From Pyricularia pennisetigena (lineage: Eukaryota > Ascomycota > Sordariomycetes > Magnaporthales > Pyriculariaceae), in contig NC_043744.1 of NCBI RefSeq assembly GCF_004337985.1, forward strand, positions 746,730 to 810,729: a stretch of 64,000 nucleotides of DNA, read 5' to 3'. The notes under the pieces were generated by a model. It was not told the origin of the DNA, did no database searches, and was given only the letters and a program-made list of their open reading frames with translations. Numbering within the stretch: the first letter of the stretch is position 1; each line of letters opens with the position of its first letter. The position numbers were made by a program, and so were the translations under genes. Of the stretch, positions 22,067 to 33,926 are shown in pieces.

Positions 22067-22637
22067 TACTTGTGGGTTGAGCTTCGCGGACCCCTTGTTA
22101 GACAGGGGGTCCCAGAATCTGGATTCGATTTTCTATGTAAATTGTATGCAGAAATTAACACCACAAATTTCAACGGTCTGCACCTAGACAACCACACATC
22201 CAGAATTTTTTTAGGATAAACTGACGTGGGGGAGGTTGAATAAAAACCCTATATACGAAACAGTAAAAATAAAGAGAATTTGTGCGGGCTGTCATAAACA
22301 GTAGAAAAAATTCACTGACAAAAATTGCACAGTGTTTACAGTATTATTGAGACAGTATCAACATTATAAATACTTTCATTGTACGATATTAATGGGCGAC
22401 CTGACTTTTGTTGTTTGTAACAACCCGTACGAATTTTCTTGAACTTGTACCATTTTGCATATAGATTTTTTATTTCTTTTCCCGCACGTTAACCTATTCC
22501 AAAAAAAATTGCATTTGTGGTTGTTGAGGCGCAAACCGTTCAAATCGAAAATCTCCAATTCACATACCAAAAGGGGTGATGCAGATTTTAGGGACCCCCT
22601 GTCAGACAGGGGGTTCGCGAAGCTAAACCCACAAGTA
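22067..22637. mobile_element. foldback / MITE-like element with long imperfect inverted repeats
   Basis: The left arm (about 22067-22260) matches the reverse complement of the right arm (about 22450-22637). Both start with ACTTGTGGGTT(g/t)AGCTTCGCG, continue through a CAGGGGGTCC box, and share a later (A)CAACCACA...TTTTTTT...GTTAACGTGCGGG-like stretch. Each arm also contains its own short hairpin (CCCCCTGTC/GACAGGGGG). TA dinucleotides flank the tips, as for Tc1/mariner-type insertion. There is no ORF in the roughly 190 bp loop, so it is non-autonomous. Arms differ by many transitions, so it is old or mutated by RIP. Confidence 0.75.
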
Positions 22638-23676
22638 TAGCAGAAAGCGTATATCAACCTATGGCTGAAATTTATCAGATCTGATCGTTTCGCTCCCATA
22701 TTATATCGTCTGAGGTACCATGGCTCATGTACTCCACCATGTCCTCCGAAGTGAGAAGAGAGACCCAGGCACACGAACGAAGTGTTTTCCTTATCTGTCG
22801 GCCAGCGATTCGAGTCATACACACCCATTCTCTGCCTTGATGGGATCTCTGTTCGTCTACAAACCGCCTCTTAGTGATCCTTGCTCAAATGGAGCATAGC
22901 TCTTTGATAGATCGTGTGCCCATGTATGGGATTTCGATTTTTTTTTTTTTTTTTTTGCGTATTCTCCACTTGAAACCGTCTTCCCCATCTGATTCAGCAG
23001 TGGTCGCAAAGGCCCCCTACCAATGTTATTTGCGCGAGGACTATGCGGCTAGCTACTACATAAGTCTACGTAGGCCACACCTTTCCTAAAATCGATGGTA
23101 AAATTATACTAAGTCGGAAAAAGATTTTGGCGCCGGAGGGGTGGAAAAAGCCGAAAGAATGATAAAAACAAGAGTGACAAAAACAATGGAATGTGTGTGC
23201 GTTTATTTCGCCCTTGCCGTCCCATTCTTGAACACCGGACCAAAGGGCCTCGTCACGGATAACATAGTTCAGGCCGCTGTTCGAGAACACAAACCGTTGT
23301 CCCCTGAACCAAGCTGATACCTATCAAAATACAAGAAAAAGGTCTACCAGGCGCCAAGGTTCATCCAAGAAGGGGGAGAAAAAAAAATAGTATCTGTTCC
23401 CTGGCTTCAGAGATCCCACAGCAATGGACCTGACTATCGACTAACGTCCACCTCCCTGCTCTCTCCAACGGCCGCGTGGAGGATCCGAGTGACTACGACA
23501 AAGCATCCAGACCAGTATAATATGCTCAGGTTGGTCACTCTTAGATCGGGGCGTTGGTCACAGAGAGTGTCTAGACTAGACAGAGATCCTAGTAATGAAA
23601 TAGTATTGCTCCTCACCATAGCACGGTCTTAGTGAGGAGTCCACGTCTTAACCCCATAGCCCCGCTGCTCGCAGTG
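22638..23676. other. intergenic, foldback element / SAT4-like gene
   Basis: About 1 kb without a supportable gene. It includes a T19 run (22938-22956) and the upstream region of the membrane protein. Confidence 0.55.
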
Positions 23677-25796
23677 ATGAGCACACCCACGAGCTTCCCT
23701 GGCGCCGTTCCTCCCCCACCCGGTGTCATCCCCGATCTGCAGAACCGGGTGCAGACCAGCGGTCAGCCAGGACACACTGCCGCCTTGGTGATCTTTTGGT
23801 TTCTAGTGATCATCTTTGGCGCGGGCAGAGCCTGCTCGAAATGGACGGCATCTCCCAGACCCCAGCTTGAGGACTGTAAGTGCAATCCTTAGGGACTGTG
23901 TTCTACACATTCCCTCCACAATTTCGCTCTGGCTATAAACATAGTCAAGCCACCGTGGAACTAACATGTGGTGATATCCAGGTTCCTTTGCAGCGGCAAG
24001 CGTGAGTCTACGACACTGTCACAAAAGTTTCACACATCGCGCGTGACTGAACATATGAACGTGGCAGGTATCAATGCTGGCCTACTTTTCCACGATTGCT
24101 GCATGTGAGTAGTATCATAACCAGACCGGCAACAGGGCTCCCAGGGCAGGCTCTCTGGACCAGACCGCTGCATACCTACTTACAAGGTGGCGTTCGCCTC
24201 CAGTGCACCATCATGGCTTCGGATACCACGCGTGGGATCTTTCTCCGCAAGAGTTTATGGATTTTCTCAAAGTCAGTTTTGCACCTCCCCTGCGTGATGT
24301 CAAGCCAACAAGCCAGCCTCCTCACGACAGATTCCCGCTCACACCCCCTCCCCTTTGGGTTTCCAGTGGGTCTACATCACTTCGATTGTATGCACTCCTG
24401 CGGCGTATTTGACCAAAGTGACCCTCCTCCTCCTCATCGCGCGCGTCTTCTCAGTCAAGCGCCATGTCGAATGGCTCATATACGGCTTTGTCATCGCCAT
24501 CACGCTCTGCTACCTGTCCATATTGGTGTTCAAGATCATCATGTGCGTTCCCGTCGCCGCGTTTTGGGATCCCAGCGTGCGAGCTCACTACCGCGTCGAC
24601 GCGCGCAAGCTCTGGATGGCCGAAAACACCGTCAACTTCGTCACAAACCTAGCCGCCATGTTCCTTTCCATATCGCTCGTCGTACCGTTGCGGATATCGC
24701 TGGCCGAGAAGGTCAGGATCAGTTTGCTGATCTGCATCGGCAGCATCACCATCTTCGCTAGCGGATACAAGCTCGTCATGATGAGCAAAGAAGTCTCCGA
24801 TCCGGATTTGTCGGGGGCCGCTGGCATAGTGAACACTCTCTCGTCCGTAACCCTTCACGTCTTTGGCAGCCAGGAGAGACGCAACGAAAAAGAAAAGACA
24901 AAAAAACAAAAAAAAAAAAAGGAAAAAGGGTGCAACTCACTCTTTACTAACCCTGCGACAGGATGCTCGAGCTGACAGTCGGCTTCGTCTGCGCCTGCTT
25001 GCCTCCAATCACCATCACGATCGAGAGGAGCTGCAACAAAGACCGCGTCTTCTCCAACATTCCCAGACCCAGGCTGTACAAGAGAATAGCGTCCCACTAT
25101 GAATGGCCCTCGGCGCCCCGGACCACCGCCACCACGACCACATCACGAACAGGCCGGTTTGACTATCGTCACCCTCGACAAGCTGCTATAAGTGGCACCG
25201 ACGCCGACGTTGAACTAGCCGTGCTGCCAGCCAGTAGAATCCAGGGCGCATCATCCTCACCGGCCACCTCACGCTGGCTGCCGGGACTGGACTTGAGGTC
25301 CTACCCAACGACGGCAGACGCAGCAGCTGCCGGCGCCACAGCAAACCGCAGCCCAGGTATCGGATGGGCCGATAGCCGAGCCGAGGACTGGCCATTCCAG
25401 CGGACTCTAATGGATGAGCCGGAGCAGATCCGCAGTCGCTCGGCCGGGACGTTGCAGCAGACAACGTCCTGGCCCTCGCCGAAACCGGCCGCCATGAAAA
25501 AGTGGCGCTTCTCTTATACAAGGAGCCACAGAGCGCCTCCGTCGTCCGAGTCTATGGGCGGCATCATGCGCACCATCGAGATTACGCTCGAGACCTCCGA
25601 TGCTGCCGAGCCCCCTGACGGCAATCCCACTGGTGACGATGGCACCGGCGGGCAGAGCAGTAGCCGTGGAATGCCACCGCCTTTGGTAGGGATGACGCGG
25701 GCCGCCGCGGGGAGCCGCTCCAGAGCCATCCATGCTCGCATTTGGGATGGAAAGTCACACGACCTTGGCACTCGAGCAATAGGATACTCCGAATGA
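23677..25796 (+). CDS. SAT4 / Pth11-like seven-helix integral membrane protein (fungal rhodopsin-type domain)
   Basis: Six exons, 23677-23875, 23982-24001, 24068-24104, 24204-24271, 24367-24842 and 24962-25796, about 544 aa. The order of features follows the fungal rhodopsin-domain family: a first helix (LVIFWFLVIIFGAGRA), a short second helix, an HHHGFGYHAWDL loop, then helices with LTKVTLLLLIARVF, LCYLSILVFKIIMC, a WMAENTVNFVTNLAAMFLS helix, ISLLICIGSITIFASG, and a final ELTVGFVCACLPPI. A tail of about 240 residues, rich in Ser, Thr, Pro and Arg, follows in the cytoplasm. Exons 2 and 3 are only 20 and 37 nt. The last intron junction (GTCCGT donor) is the weakest call. Probable role is plasma-membrane sensing, by family; ligand unknown. 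Confidence 0.82.
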
Positions 25797-26374
25797 GATC
25801 AGTTTAGATTCTGCATTTCGCCACAGCGCTGCATGGTGTGAAAGACGTCTGGATTTAGGTAGCGAATAATATATACCGCCACCTCACGCTTGGTCACTGA
25901 AGACACCGGCAGTCCACGTCGCAGACCGGCCCAAGGCTGCAACAAGTCGTGAATCATCCCGAAAACAGAGAATTTCAACAAAAGCAATCAAAAATATGAG
26001 CAACAGGAAGGCGGTTCTCCTCTATAAGTTTCGCTCGAGGCCATGAGCCCGATAAACTCCTCAACACCGTACAGAAAAATGCAAAAACCTGTAGTCATGA
26101 GTTATGTGGCGGGATCCGACAATGCACCGTAAGACAAGAAATCCAAAAACACAACCCGCTGCGCTGCTGCGATACTCCGTTCCTGGAATGGCGGTATTGC
26201 ACACGCAGAAGACAGTTAATCGCACGTGGCGCATGAAAAAGAACAATACATACCCTTGGCTCATTGATAGACAGCCATTGGGAATCGTGTGTTAGGAAGA
26301 ATATCGGAGAGACCATAAAGGTCAAACGTGCTGAATATACCCTCAAGAGCGACATTGAAGTACCGCAAAACAAT
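25797..26374. other. convergent 3' intergenic
   Basis: 578 bp between two converging genes; no gene is seen. Confidence 0.6.
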
Positions 26375-29300
26375 TCATTTCCTACTAGCCATACTGGATA
26401 AAGTCGCAGCGGCTTCAGCCTCCAGCAAGGCACGTCGTGCAGCCAGCGCCTCTGACGACGCCGTTAACGAGGCGTTATTGCCGCTGAACCCCCCTGGTTT
26501 GGGCCCCGAATAGAATTGCGCAGGCGAAAACGTTCGCGGCGTCAGGCCTGGGGATCTGCGAAGGCCTACAAGGGGTTGTGTAAGCCTAAAGGGGTTGTTT
26601 CTTTGTGCTTGTTGTTGGAGTGGGCGCGGTGGCTGGGGAGAAGATGTGTATATATATGGTGAAGCCTGCGGGGTTGCTAATGACTGAGTAAGCCAGGCTG
26701 GCGGCGGAGGTTGATTGGAATTGAATGGTAACGGCATCACAGTTGAAATTTTCTGCTGCAGTTCTTGCGACAAGGTCTGATGTACAACTGGTTGAGGTTG
26801 CGACTGTCGTGGTGGTGTTTCAATGGGGCATGGAGCTGGCAACGACGTGGAGCTGACCCGGGGATGCGCAGGACTGGGCTTGCGTTCCTCGTCCAGATTC
26901 AACGGCGCAAGCCTAACGGCGGTATATTGCGGACTTTGTGAGGGGTCACCTGCTGGGATGCCGTCCACTCCGCTGCTCATATTAGGACGTGGCAGAGGCC
27001 CAGAGCTGAACTCTGTTCCATCAGGCGAGAGGTCGTGGCCACTGTTCTGTGTGGCCGAGGCTCCTTTGTGGAGTAGTTGTAATGCAGCGGCCGTAGTAGC
27101 GGTAGCTATAGCATGAGCATCTGCAGGGTCCAGAGCCTCTGCAGGTTCCAATGCCTTCTGCTTTGACTCAGCTGCTTTTGCAACTGTAGATTTTTGCTTT
27201 CGCGCAACTGACACGACGGCAACACCATCAATCATCTTTGGCTTGCGTTTGCGCGGATTTGACTTGATCGCAGCCGCAACTCCATCCACAAGATCAGTGA
27301 TCTGGACCGGTGCCACTAGCTCAGCATTGGCAGCAAGTGCTGAAGTGTCGATATCTTGTGAGCCTGAAGAGCCAGAATCAAGCAATGGACTGGTAGCTGG
27401 CTTGGAATCGACTTGGGTTGATTCGATCGGCCTCTCCGCAGCCAAATTCGACTTTCTCGGACGGGGTGCTTTCTTGGGTGCGGGAATTTTTGGCTTCTGC
27501 ACGCCCAGCAGCTTTTTCTTCCTCGGCGGCGGCTTGTGTATTGCTGTAGGATCAAGTGGTCGGTGGAAAGACCGGAGGTAGTTGTTTGGCCTGCCGCTAA
27601 TCTGTGCCAGTTCTGCATAGATGCACTGCAGAATGTAGGCGGGATCATTAGTTGCCTCTGGAAGGTCTGGTGTCCGTCGTGAAGGTTTTCTAGCTTTGTT
27701 TTTTTGCTTGTTACGTTTCTTAGGCGACTCCGAAATCTTGACATTTTGTTCAATTCCATCTCTGGGAAGATCCTTGGTGTCTGTGGGTGGCGCCGGCAAA
27801 CGAGCCGTAAATCCTCCAGGAGCAGAAGAGGTTTCCTTTTCTGCTTCGACATGCAGCTCTGGATGACGTGGTTCCTGAAGGGGTACCGAAACCTCCTGTT
27901 GTTGCTCACCTGCAGAGGTTTTGGGCTGTTGCCCGCTAGGCGATGATTCCCGCCGTTGCTCGCCCACCGGTATTTCAAGCTGCAGCTCGCTCGTAGATGC
28001 CTCGAGCTTTTGTTCACTCGCCGAGGGCTTTGGTTGTTGTTCGGTCACTGTGGTGTTGGGTTGCTGGCCGATCGCCGTGGCCTTCGGTTCCTGTTCCGTC
28101 GTTGCCTGTTTCGGTTGATCTTGGCTCGAGGCATTCTTGTTTAATACTGTTGTGGCTTTCTTCTTTTTCGACGGTTTTACGGTGTCAACAGCACCCTTCT
28201 CGGTGCGGCCTGAGCTGCCTTTCCCGCCCTTTGGTTCAGCCTCCCTTATCTTGAGATCTTCGACCCACGCGTCACAATCCCACTCAACCCAGTAATCCAG
28301 AACATCGGCCCAGACGCTCTCGGAGGGCTTGGTCAAGTTGACAAATACCACTTTGCCACCCCGGTTATGAACTGATTTGGCAAACTCCCTAACTATGACC
28401 TTGAGCCCGTGGACACGCAAACTGGTGCCAAGAATTAGTAGCATGTCTGGATTGAGTGACAGGTCGTGTTGTATCAGCGGTGAGATGAGGTGCGCATTTG
28501 GATGCTCCTCGCCATAAAGGACAATGTCAGGCCTCAACTTTCCAACTCCGAGGGCACGCTTGCCCCTGTTCTCCCTAGCAGCGGTTGCACCCTCGCAGTG
28601 AGGGCATGCGGGCTGGTTTCCGGATAGAGTTGCCATCTCCAAGTCGTTCTCCCAGTCGCTTGTCTGGCCACATTGAAAGCATCGAAGGGAATCCAACGAG
28701 CCATGCAGAAAGACACACTCCACCCCACCAGATGGGGGAGGGACGGCTGGCTTGGTTTCTTTGCTTTCTAAGACTCCAGGGTCACTCGAGCTCCTAGCTA
28801 GTGCTGCCGGTGCCGATGCCCGACTAGGACGAGCAAACCTGGCTCGACTTCCCGGACCAAGCTTCAGACACGTTGACAAACCAACCCTCTTTTCTATTTC
28901 GTCAATGTTTTGGGTGTAGCAGCGAACAAGCTTTCCCTTATCTCGCAGATGGCTGATGAAATGATGGGTGCTCGTTGGCTTGGATTCCTTCGACTTGCGC
29001 TTCAGACTCGTAGTAAACTTGTAAAAGACAGATGTTCGGACAGGATCAGACCAGACGGAAGCGTCAAACAAGTCCTTGCCCTTCATATTTGGCAGGCTGT
29101 TTCGATGACTGCCTACTGGCTGGGACTGGGACTGGGACTGCGATGAAGGCGGGGTATCCCCAGCCTCGGACGTCGTTGAGCTCGTGTTCTCGGATGTGCT
29201 GTCCGAGAAAGGGTCAAAAAGTATGGGTGGCGGCGACGAGAGGGGAGACGAGTGTTCTTTCGGAGACCCTGGAGCTGAGAGTGAACCTGGTCTTCGCACA

Positions 29301-29892
29301 GGTGTGCTGGACATTTGCCTTCCATTCGATGGACCACGCGTTTCGCTATCGGATGCGATTTCGGGCAGGGCCAATGGCGAGCTAGGAAGCACCATTGGCG
29401 GATGGATGCCGCCAGAATGGGTTGCTGTATTGCTATCGACCGCCGCATTGGTTTCATCTGGGGTTTCGTCGGCTTTGCCAACCGGGGCAAGTTCCTCGGG
29501 CTTCAATTTCGACACGCCCGTGGGGGGCACTGGCTGGGTGGATTCGTGCTCGGCGGTGGTCGAATCGGCAGACAGTTTCCGTCGCTTTGCTGGGGGATGA
29601 TCGCTTTGCGTCTCATCACCCCCCGAAGACGCATTTTTGGCTGCCTCATATTGTGCTTGTATCAGAGAGTAAAGGCCATTCCGAGAACGAAAATCCTGGC
29701 GAACCTGATTAGCAACAAGAGACGCGCAACCAGGCTTGCTGTCTTGAACCAAAAACCACCACTCACTGGGATGCCTGAATTAGTACTGATGCCTGCGCCG
29801 GTCACGACAACGACCTTTCGCGCCTTGCGGAGGGAATTTGAAATCGACTGAAGGTGTTCGACGCCCTGGGCCGTTACGTGGATGGTGGGCAT
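26375..29892 (-). CDS. Sir2-family NAD-dependent deacetylase, Hst3/Hst4 type, with giant C-terminal tail
   Basis: Two exons, 29892-29767 and 29695-26375, about 1148 aa. Exon 1 ends in GAGISTNSGIP and exon 2 starts DFRSRNGLY, so the splice rebuilds the NAD-binding signature. The core continues with TQNIDEIEKRVG (about 303), the catalytic HG (about 373), zinc Cys pairs CFQCG and CPHC, GTSLRVHG and VFVNLT. Fungal Hst3/4 proteins remove acetyl from histone H3 K56. Two oddities stand out. About 165 low-complexity residues, with a PPAKRRKLS basic patch, are inserted between DFRSRNGLY and DLFDAS. About 600 residues of disordered tail follow the core, with degenerate EQQPK-type repeats (about 11 aa period) and Lys-rich patches. 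Usual length is 400-700 aa. Nuclear location is likely. Confidence 0.92.
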
Positions 29893-32089
29893 ATTGCCGG
29901 CGCGCCGACGCGTGTGCTCATTGATGAGAGCGGATCGACCGAAACCGAGAACTCCTTACAGGATATCGAGAAATAATTGAAGTACAGAAGTGCTCACTGG
30001 AGGGCCCTGAGAGAGACGGAATGCGTCTGGAGCGCCAATCGCTCGGGAAACGCGTTGTTGATGGAGGCTCCGGTTGTGGTGTAAGATCCGAACGCGTCTC
30101 GATTTGCTCGATTTGGGTGTGGTTGATGGCGTTTAGATCCTGGTCGGTTTAGGGAGCTAGAGCTTCTTCTCCCGGGCTGCCTGAGGGGAAGCCGCCTGCA
30201 CCCACCGACGGCCACCCTTGTACCCTGCTGAATCCGCAAATGGTGGCTGGCCAATGCTGTGCTGTGGGGGGTTTAGTAGCACGGTTTCCTCTGCACGTCA
30301 ATTTGATTTCAATACCACCACTGGTGCTCTGGCTGTCGTGCCCTCAACCGAGTGAATAAATTAGCATTTATAGGTGTAGTATTCCGTGGCTTCGTGGGGA
30401 TCCTTAGAAATTTATTAGTATGGCACAAAGCGCTTGCAACTGACAAGCTGATGAGGTAGAAATGCGTAGCAAGGCCAGTAATCAGAGGTGGTCCAGACAG
30501 AGCTGTAGAGCTACTTAGGGCCAAGCAGCGGGGCTTTTTGTTCGGTGTGGCTTGAGACGGGGTCTTGACGGAAGGGTGGCTGTGCTGCAGCTGGTGACGG
30601 ACTTTGCAAATGTGCAATTCCAAGTGCTCATCACGTGTAGCGGCAGTGTGCCGCACGTGTATCATCGGCAGGTAGAAGCGCCGCCCGGGCCATGCGGGAT
30701 CGATCGTGCATAAGCAAATCGCGCTAATCTTTTGAGTCAAAAGATCCGGCAGATATCTTCGAATCCAGGCCAATAATTAATGACAAGTTACATTTTGATC
30801 AATGTCAATTTTCTTTCAGTCTTGATTTCCTACGTATGCTGCGCGACCTTGACTGAACATTTCACGGCAGAAAAGAGGCGGTAATGCACCCTTCCTCAAA
30901 CCCTCAAGTTAACTTGTCGTGGCATCTGTCTCGACCTGTCCCTTGCATATTCTGTCGTCCTCATATGGTAGTAGATGTCGCGGAATGTTACACTTTTGTG
31001 TCGGCACTCCCCGACACTCGACACTGATAAACTGACTCTGATGTCTACGCAACCATGTTATTAAGGAGGGCATGCAGGTGGTACCGTCCCGCCGGGTCGC
31101 CAAAACCCACCGAGCTTCGATTCAATCAATAGTAGTTGAGTGGATGCGTTCATCCTCAATTGACTCCAGGGGGGAAAAGGTAGCAGGATAAAAAGTCAAA
31201 CTAAAAAAGGGATCACAGCCTCTCAATGCGTGGCCACTCAAGTCAACATCCCTACCGTCATTGCCACTTTCAGTTGGAATTGGACGACTGACGTAGCGAA
31301 CGACAGCTGCTATGTATATTCCTAATACTGGCTGGCACATGTCGCTCTGGTCAGTTGCAGCGATCGGTCCGTCGTTGTCACTCAGGGGAAGCTCACGGGC
31401 CTCGAAAAAAAAAAAAAACCTTTCACGCTATTCAGTTCGGAAGCTTGTTAGCGAATTGTGCGCGACTCGATCAAAACCCCCTGTATCAACTATGCGGGGG
31501 ATGCTGAGCACAAAGACAAATCCCATTCAATAGTTCTCAGCCGGACAATTGCGAGATGCCGTTGAATAACTGATGATATTACAGAACTATGACCGAAGTT
31601 TGATCTCTCAAAGGATCCTCTCGTGGGCGCTTTGAGTCTGCGCCCAGGCCATTGTTCTGGAGATACAATCGACCTGCACACCTTGCCGCCCCCAAGTGGT
31701 TTGATGTTTGATCGCCCATCAACCCCGAGTATCCACTCTTACACCATGTGTCGGGCCTGCATGGATATGATACTTTACGATTTAAAATTTGCATGAAACC
31801 GCAACAGGGAATCCATCTTTGGACGCGTCGGCCTCTCCCACAGCGGGTCCCCTGGTTGGGCACCATAGTGCACGACAGTACAGTTTCGTTGCCTATATTA
31901 TACCCCCCAAGTGTCGTCTGGTCTTGAGACAATGTTCTTGTTGCTCATCATCCATTGTTTGTCTCTTCTCTTCTCACTTTTATATCACCTTCATTTCCAA
32001 CACTTAACACCCCTCAGCGGTGCTTATTATCTTCATTCATTTAACCAAACACCAGCCCGGTCTGGCATCTTTTTCTGTTCTATTACACC
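29893..32089. other. 2.2 kb intergenic between sirtuin and GH131
   Basis: No gene could be supported. It holds the divergent promoters. An A14 run lies at about 31405-31418, a TATA-like element (TATATTATA) near 31894, and CT-rich sequence from 31950 to the GH131 start, typical of strong fungal promoters. Confidence 0.5.
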
Positions 32090-33406
32090 ATGCGCTCCTT
32101 CACCGTTGCATCTGTCCTTTTCGGTGGCTTGATGGCCACCTCGCCCGTGTACGGCCAGCAGTGTAAACTGCAGTTCGACGGACGAGTCCCTGCGAACTTC
32201 AAGCCTGAAAACTTTGATAGCGTCAACAACATCTTCGACCCCAAGAATGTTCTTGGCAAGGGTATGTCATTTGGCCCTGACGTACTGCCTAGTGTCCATG
32301 ACGCCTGAGAACAACAAAACCTGGACGTCTTTCTTGCTAACGCAAACTAGGCCTCAAGTTTAGTGACCTGATCGAGTTGCCCGCCCTCCAGCAGCAGTCA
32401 ATCGTGAGTCTCGTTGCAATCTAGCTGCGATTTGCAGATTGCAGGCGCGTGTAGTTGCTAATTTCAATCATTGCCTATAGTTCGACGTTGGTGGCAAAAC
32501 CCAGGCTCTTGAGGTCACCATCAAGTAAGCCACCCCACCCGGCATATCTGTCGTTGATCGCCCTTCTTGGCGCACTTAGCAAGTTAGTTGGTACAGGTCA
32601 CTAACATAACCTCTCAACCGCCAACAGTGACAAGTCCATCTTTGTCCCCAACGCCGACACGGTACAGAATGGCTTCCGACGTGCCGAGCTGCTCATCGCC
32701 AGCAACTCGGGCACCGACGACTCGACCAAGGGTGTCAAGACCCTCCATTTCAGCGTGGCCAAGGACGCCAAAAGGCCGCTGAACCTCACCCACGAGTATC
32801 AGATCGTGTTCCTTGAGGACAACAAGTTCAGCACCAACCAGATTGTTGTCAAGACCGGCACCATCGCAGGACAGGCGAACGCCAACCCCGACACCCTCAA
32901 CGTGTTTGGAAACGTCGCCTCCAGCCCGCCCAAGCTACTGTTCAGCACTCCCTTTGGCGCGGATGGCTTCCACAACTTTGCCATGACGCTGGACTTTAAC
33001 AAGAAGTAAGCCATGGGCCCTGGACACCAAGTGCGGTGCAACCGCCACGTGACAGCAATACTAACTCGAGGTCCTTGATAACAGCACCACCCAGGTCTTC
33101 TTCTCCAAGGGCAACGAGCCTCTCAAAGCCGTCAGCAAGGCAGAGGCCAACGACGTCAGCGGCGGCGGTCAGTTCCACTTTGGCATCCTCAAGAAGGGCG
33201 TCGGCAATGCCAAGGATGTTGTCCGCGAGGGCATCCAGGAGGCAAACATCAACGAGGGCTTGATCTATGGAGGTATCTTCATGGAGGACAGCGCCGGTGG
33301 ATGCATTAGCTTGTCCGCGGGCGCCGGAAATGGAACCAATGCCGCCGGAGCGGCCGCTCCAGCGACCGCTAAGAAGGCTGGCAAAGCTGCCAAAGCCAAG
33401 CAGTAG
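32090..33406 (+). CDS. glycoside hydrolase family 131 beta-glucanase, secreted
   Basis: Five exons, 32090-32261, 32351-32403, 32481-32524, 32628-33005 and 33085-33406, give 322 aa. Signal peptide of about 22 residues (MRSFTVASVLFGGLMATSPVYG). The mature start CKLQFDGRVP, the SDLIELP segment, ALEVTINDKSIFVPN, GFRRAELL and NLTHEYQIVF are the recognisable GH131 landmarks. The two Glu in RRAELL and THEYQ are the likely catalytic pair. Characterised GH131 enzymes cut beta-1,3-, 1,6- and 1,4-glucans. The C terminus is an Ala/Lys-rich tail (AKKAGKAAKAKQ) with no CBM1. Two short exons (53 and 44 nt) are flanked by consensus GTGAGT and GTAAGC donors, and every junction keeps the frame. Confidence 0.93.
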
Positions 33407-33926
33407 CGTTCGTTTATCGCTTGATTAGTTGGCGATGCGTTTGTTCTCCCCTAGCTGCTCCCACCCGCTGCGCAAATGGGGTACTAGGACTAGGTCTAGA
33501 ACCAATTGCAAAAGACACTCGTGTCGAGTCTATATGTTTCAGCGGCTGCTATTTGAGGGTGGTAATGAGTCAGGATTGCCAAGAGGGTCTCACGTTCCAG
33601 GACCAATGCAAACAAGCTTTTCTGTGAGCCCTGCTGATGCACGTAATAGGAAAAAAGTGTAATTAATGGAAACAAACTATTTTACATGTTTATCTGCAGA
33701 GAAACGTTCCTTTTTTGATTTTGCTGCCCATCGTGGCTCGTCCGAGCCAACTGGATCCATGCACATCCCGTGGGGTTTCATAGCCTGAGTTGTCTCCAGG
33801 TCAATACGACACTGGGCAGGAAACTTTACATGGGGGTCAGTAGGACCCCCGCCCCAAACCTCCTTTTTTTTTTTTTTTAATAAACCTGGAACGACCGCCA
33901 AGTCCAGAGAGAGGGGGGAAGGGGGC
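33407..33926. other. convergent 3' intergenic
   Basis: 520 bp between GH131 and the S53 peptidase. A T15 run is at 33864-33878. No gene is seen. Confidence 0.6.
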
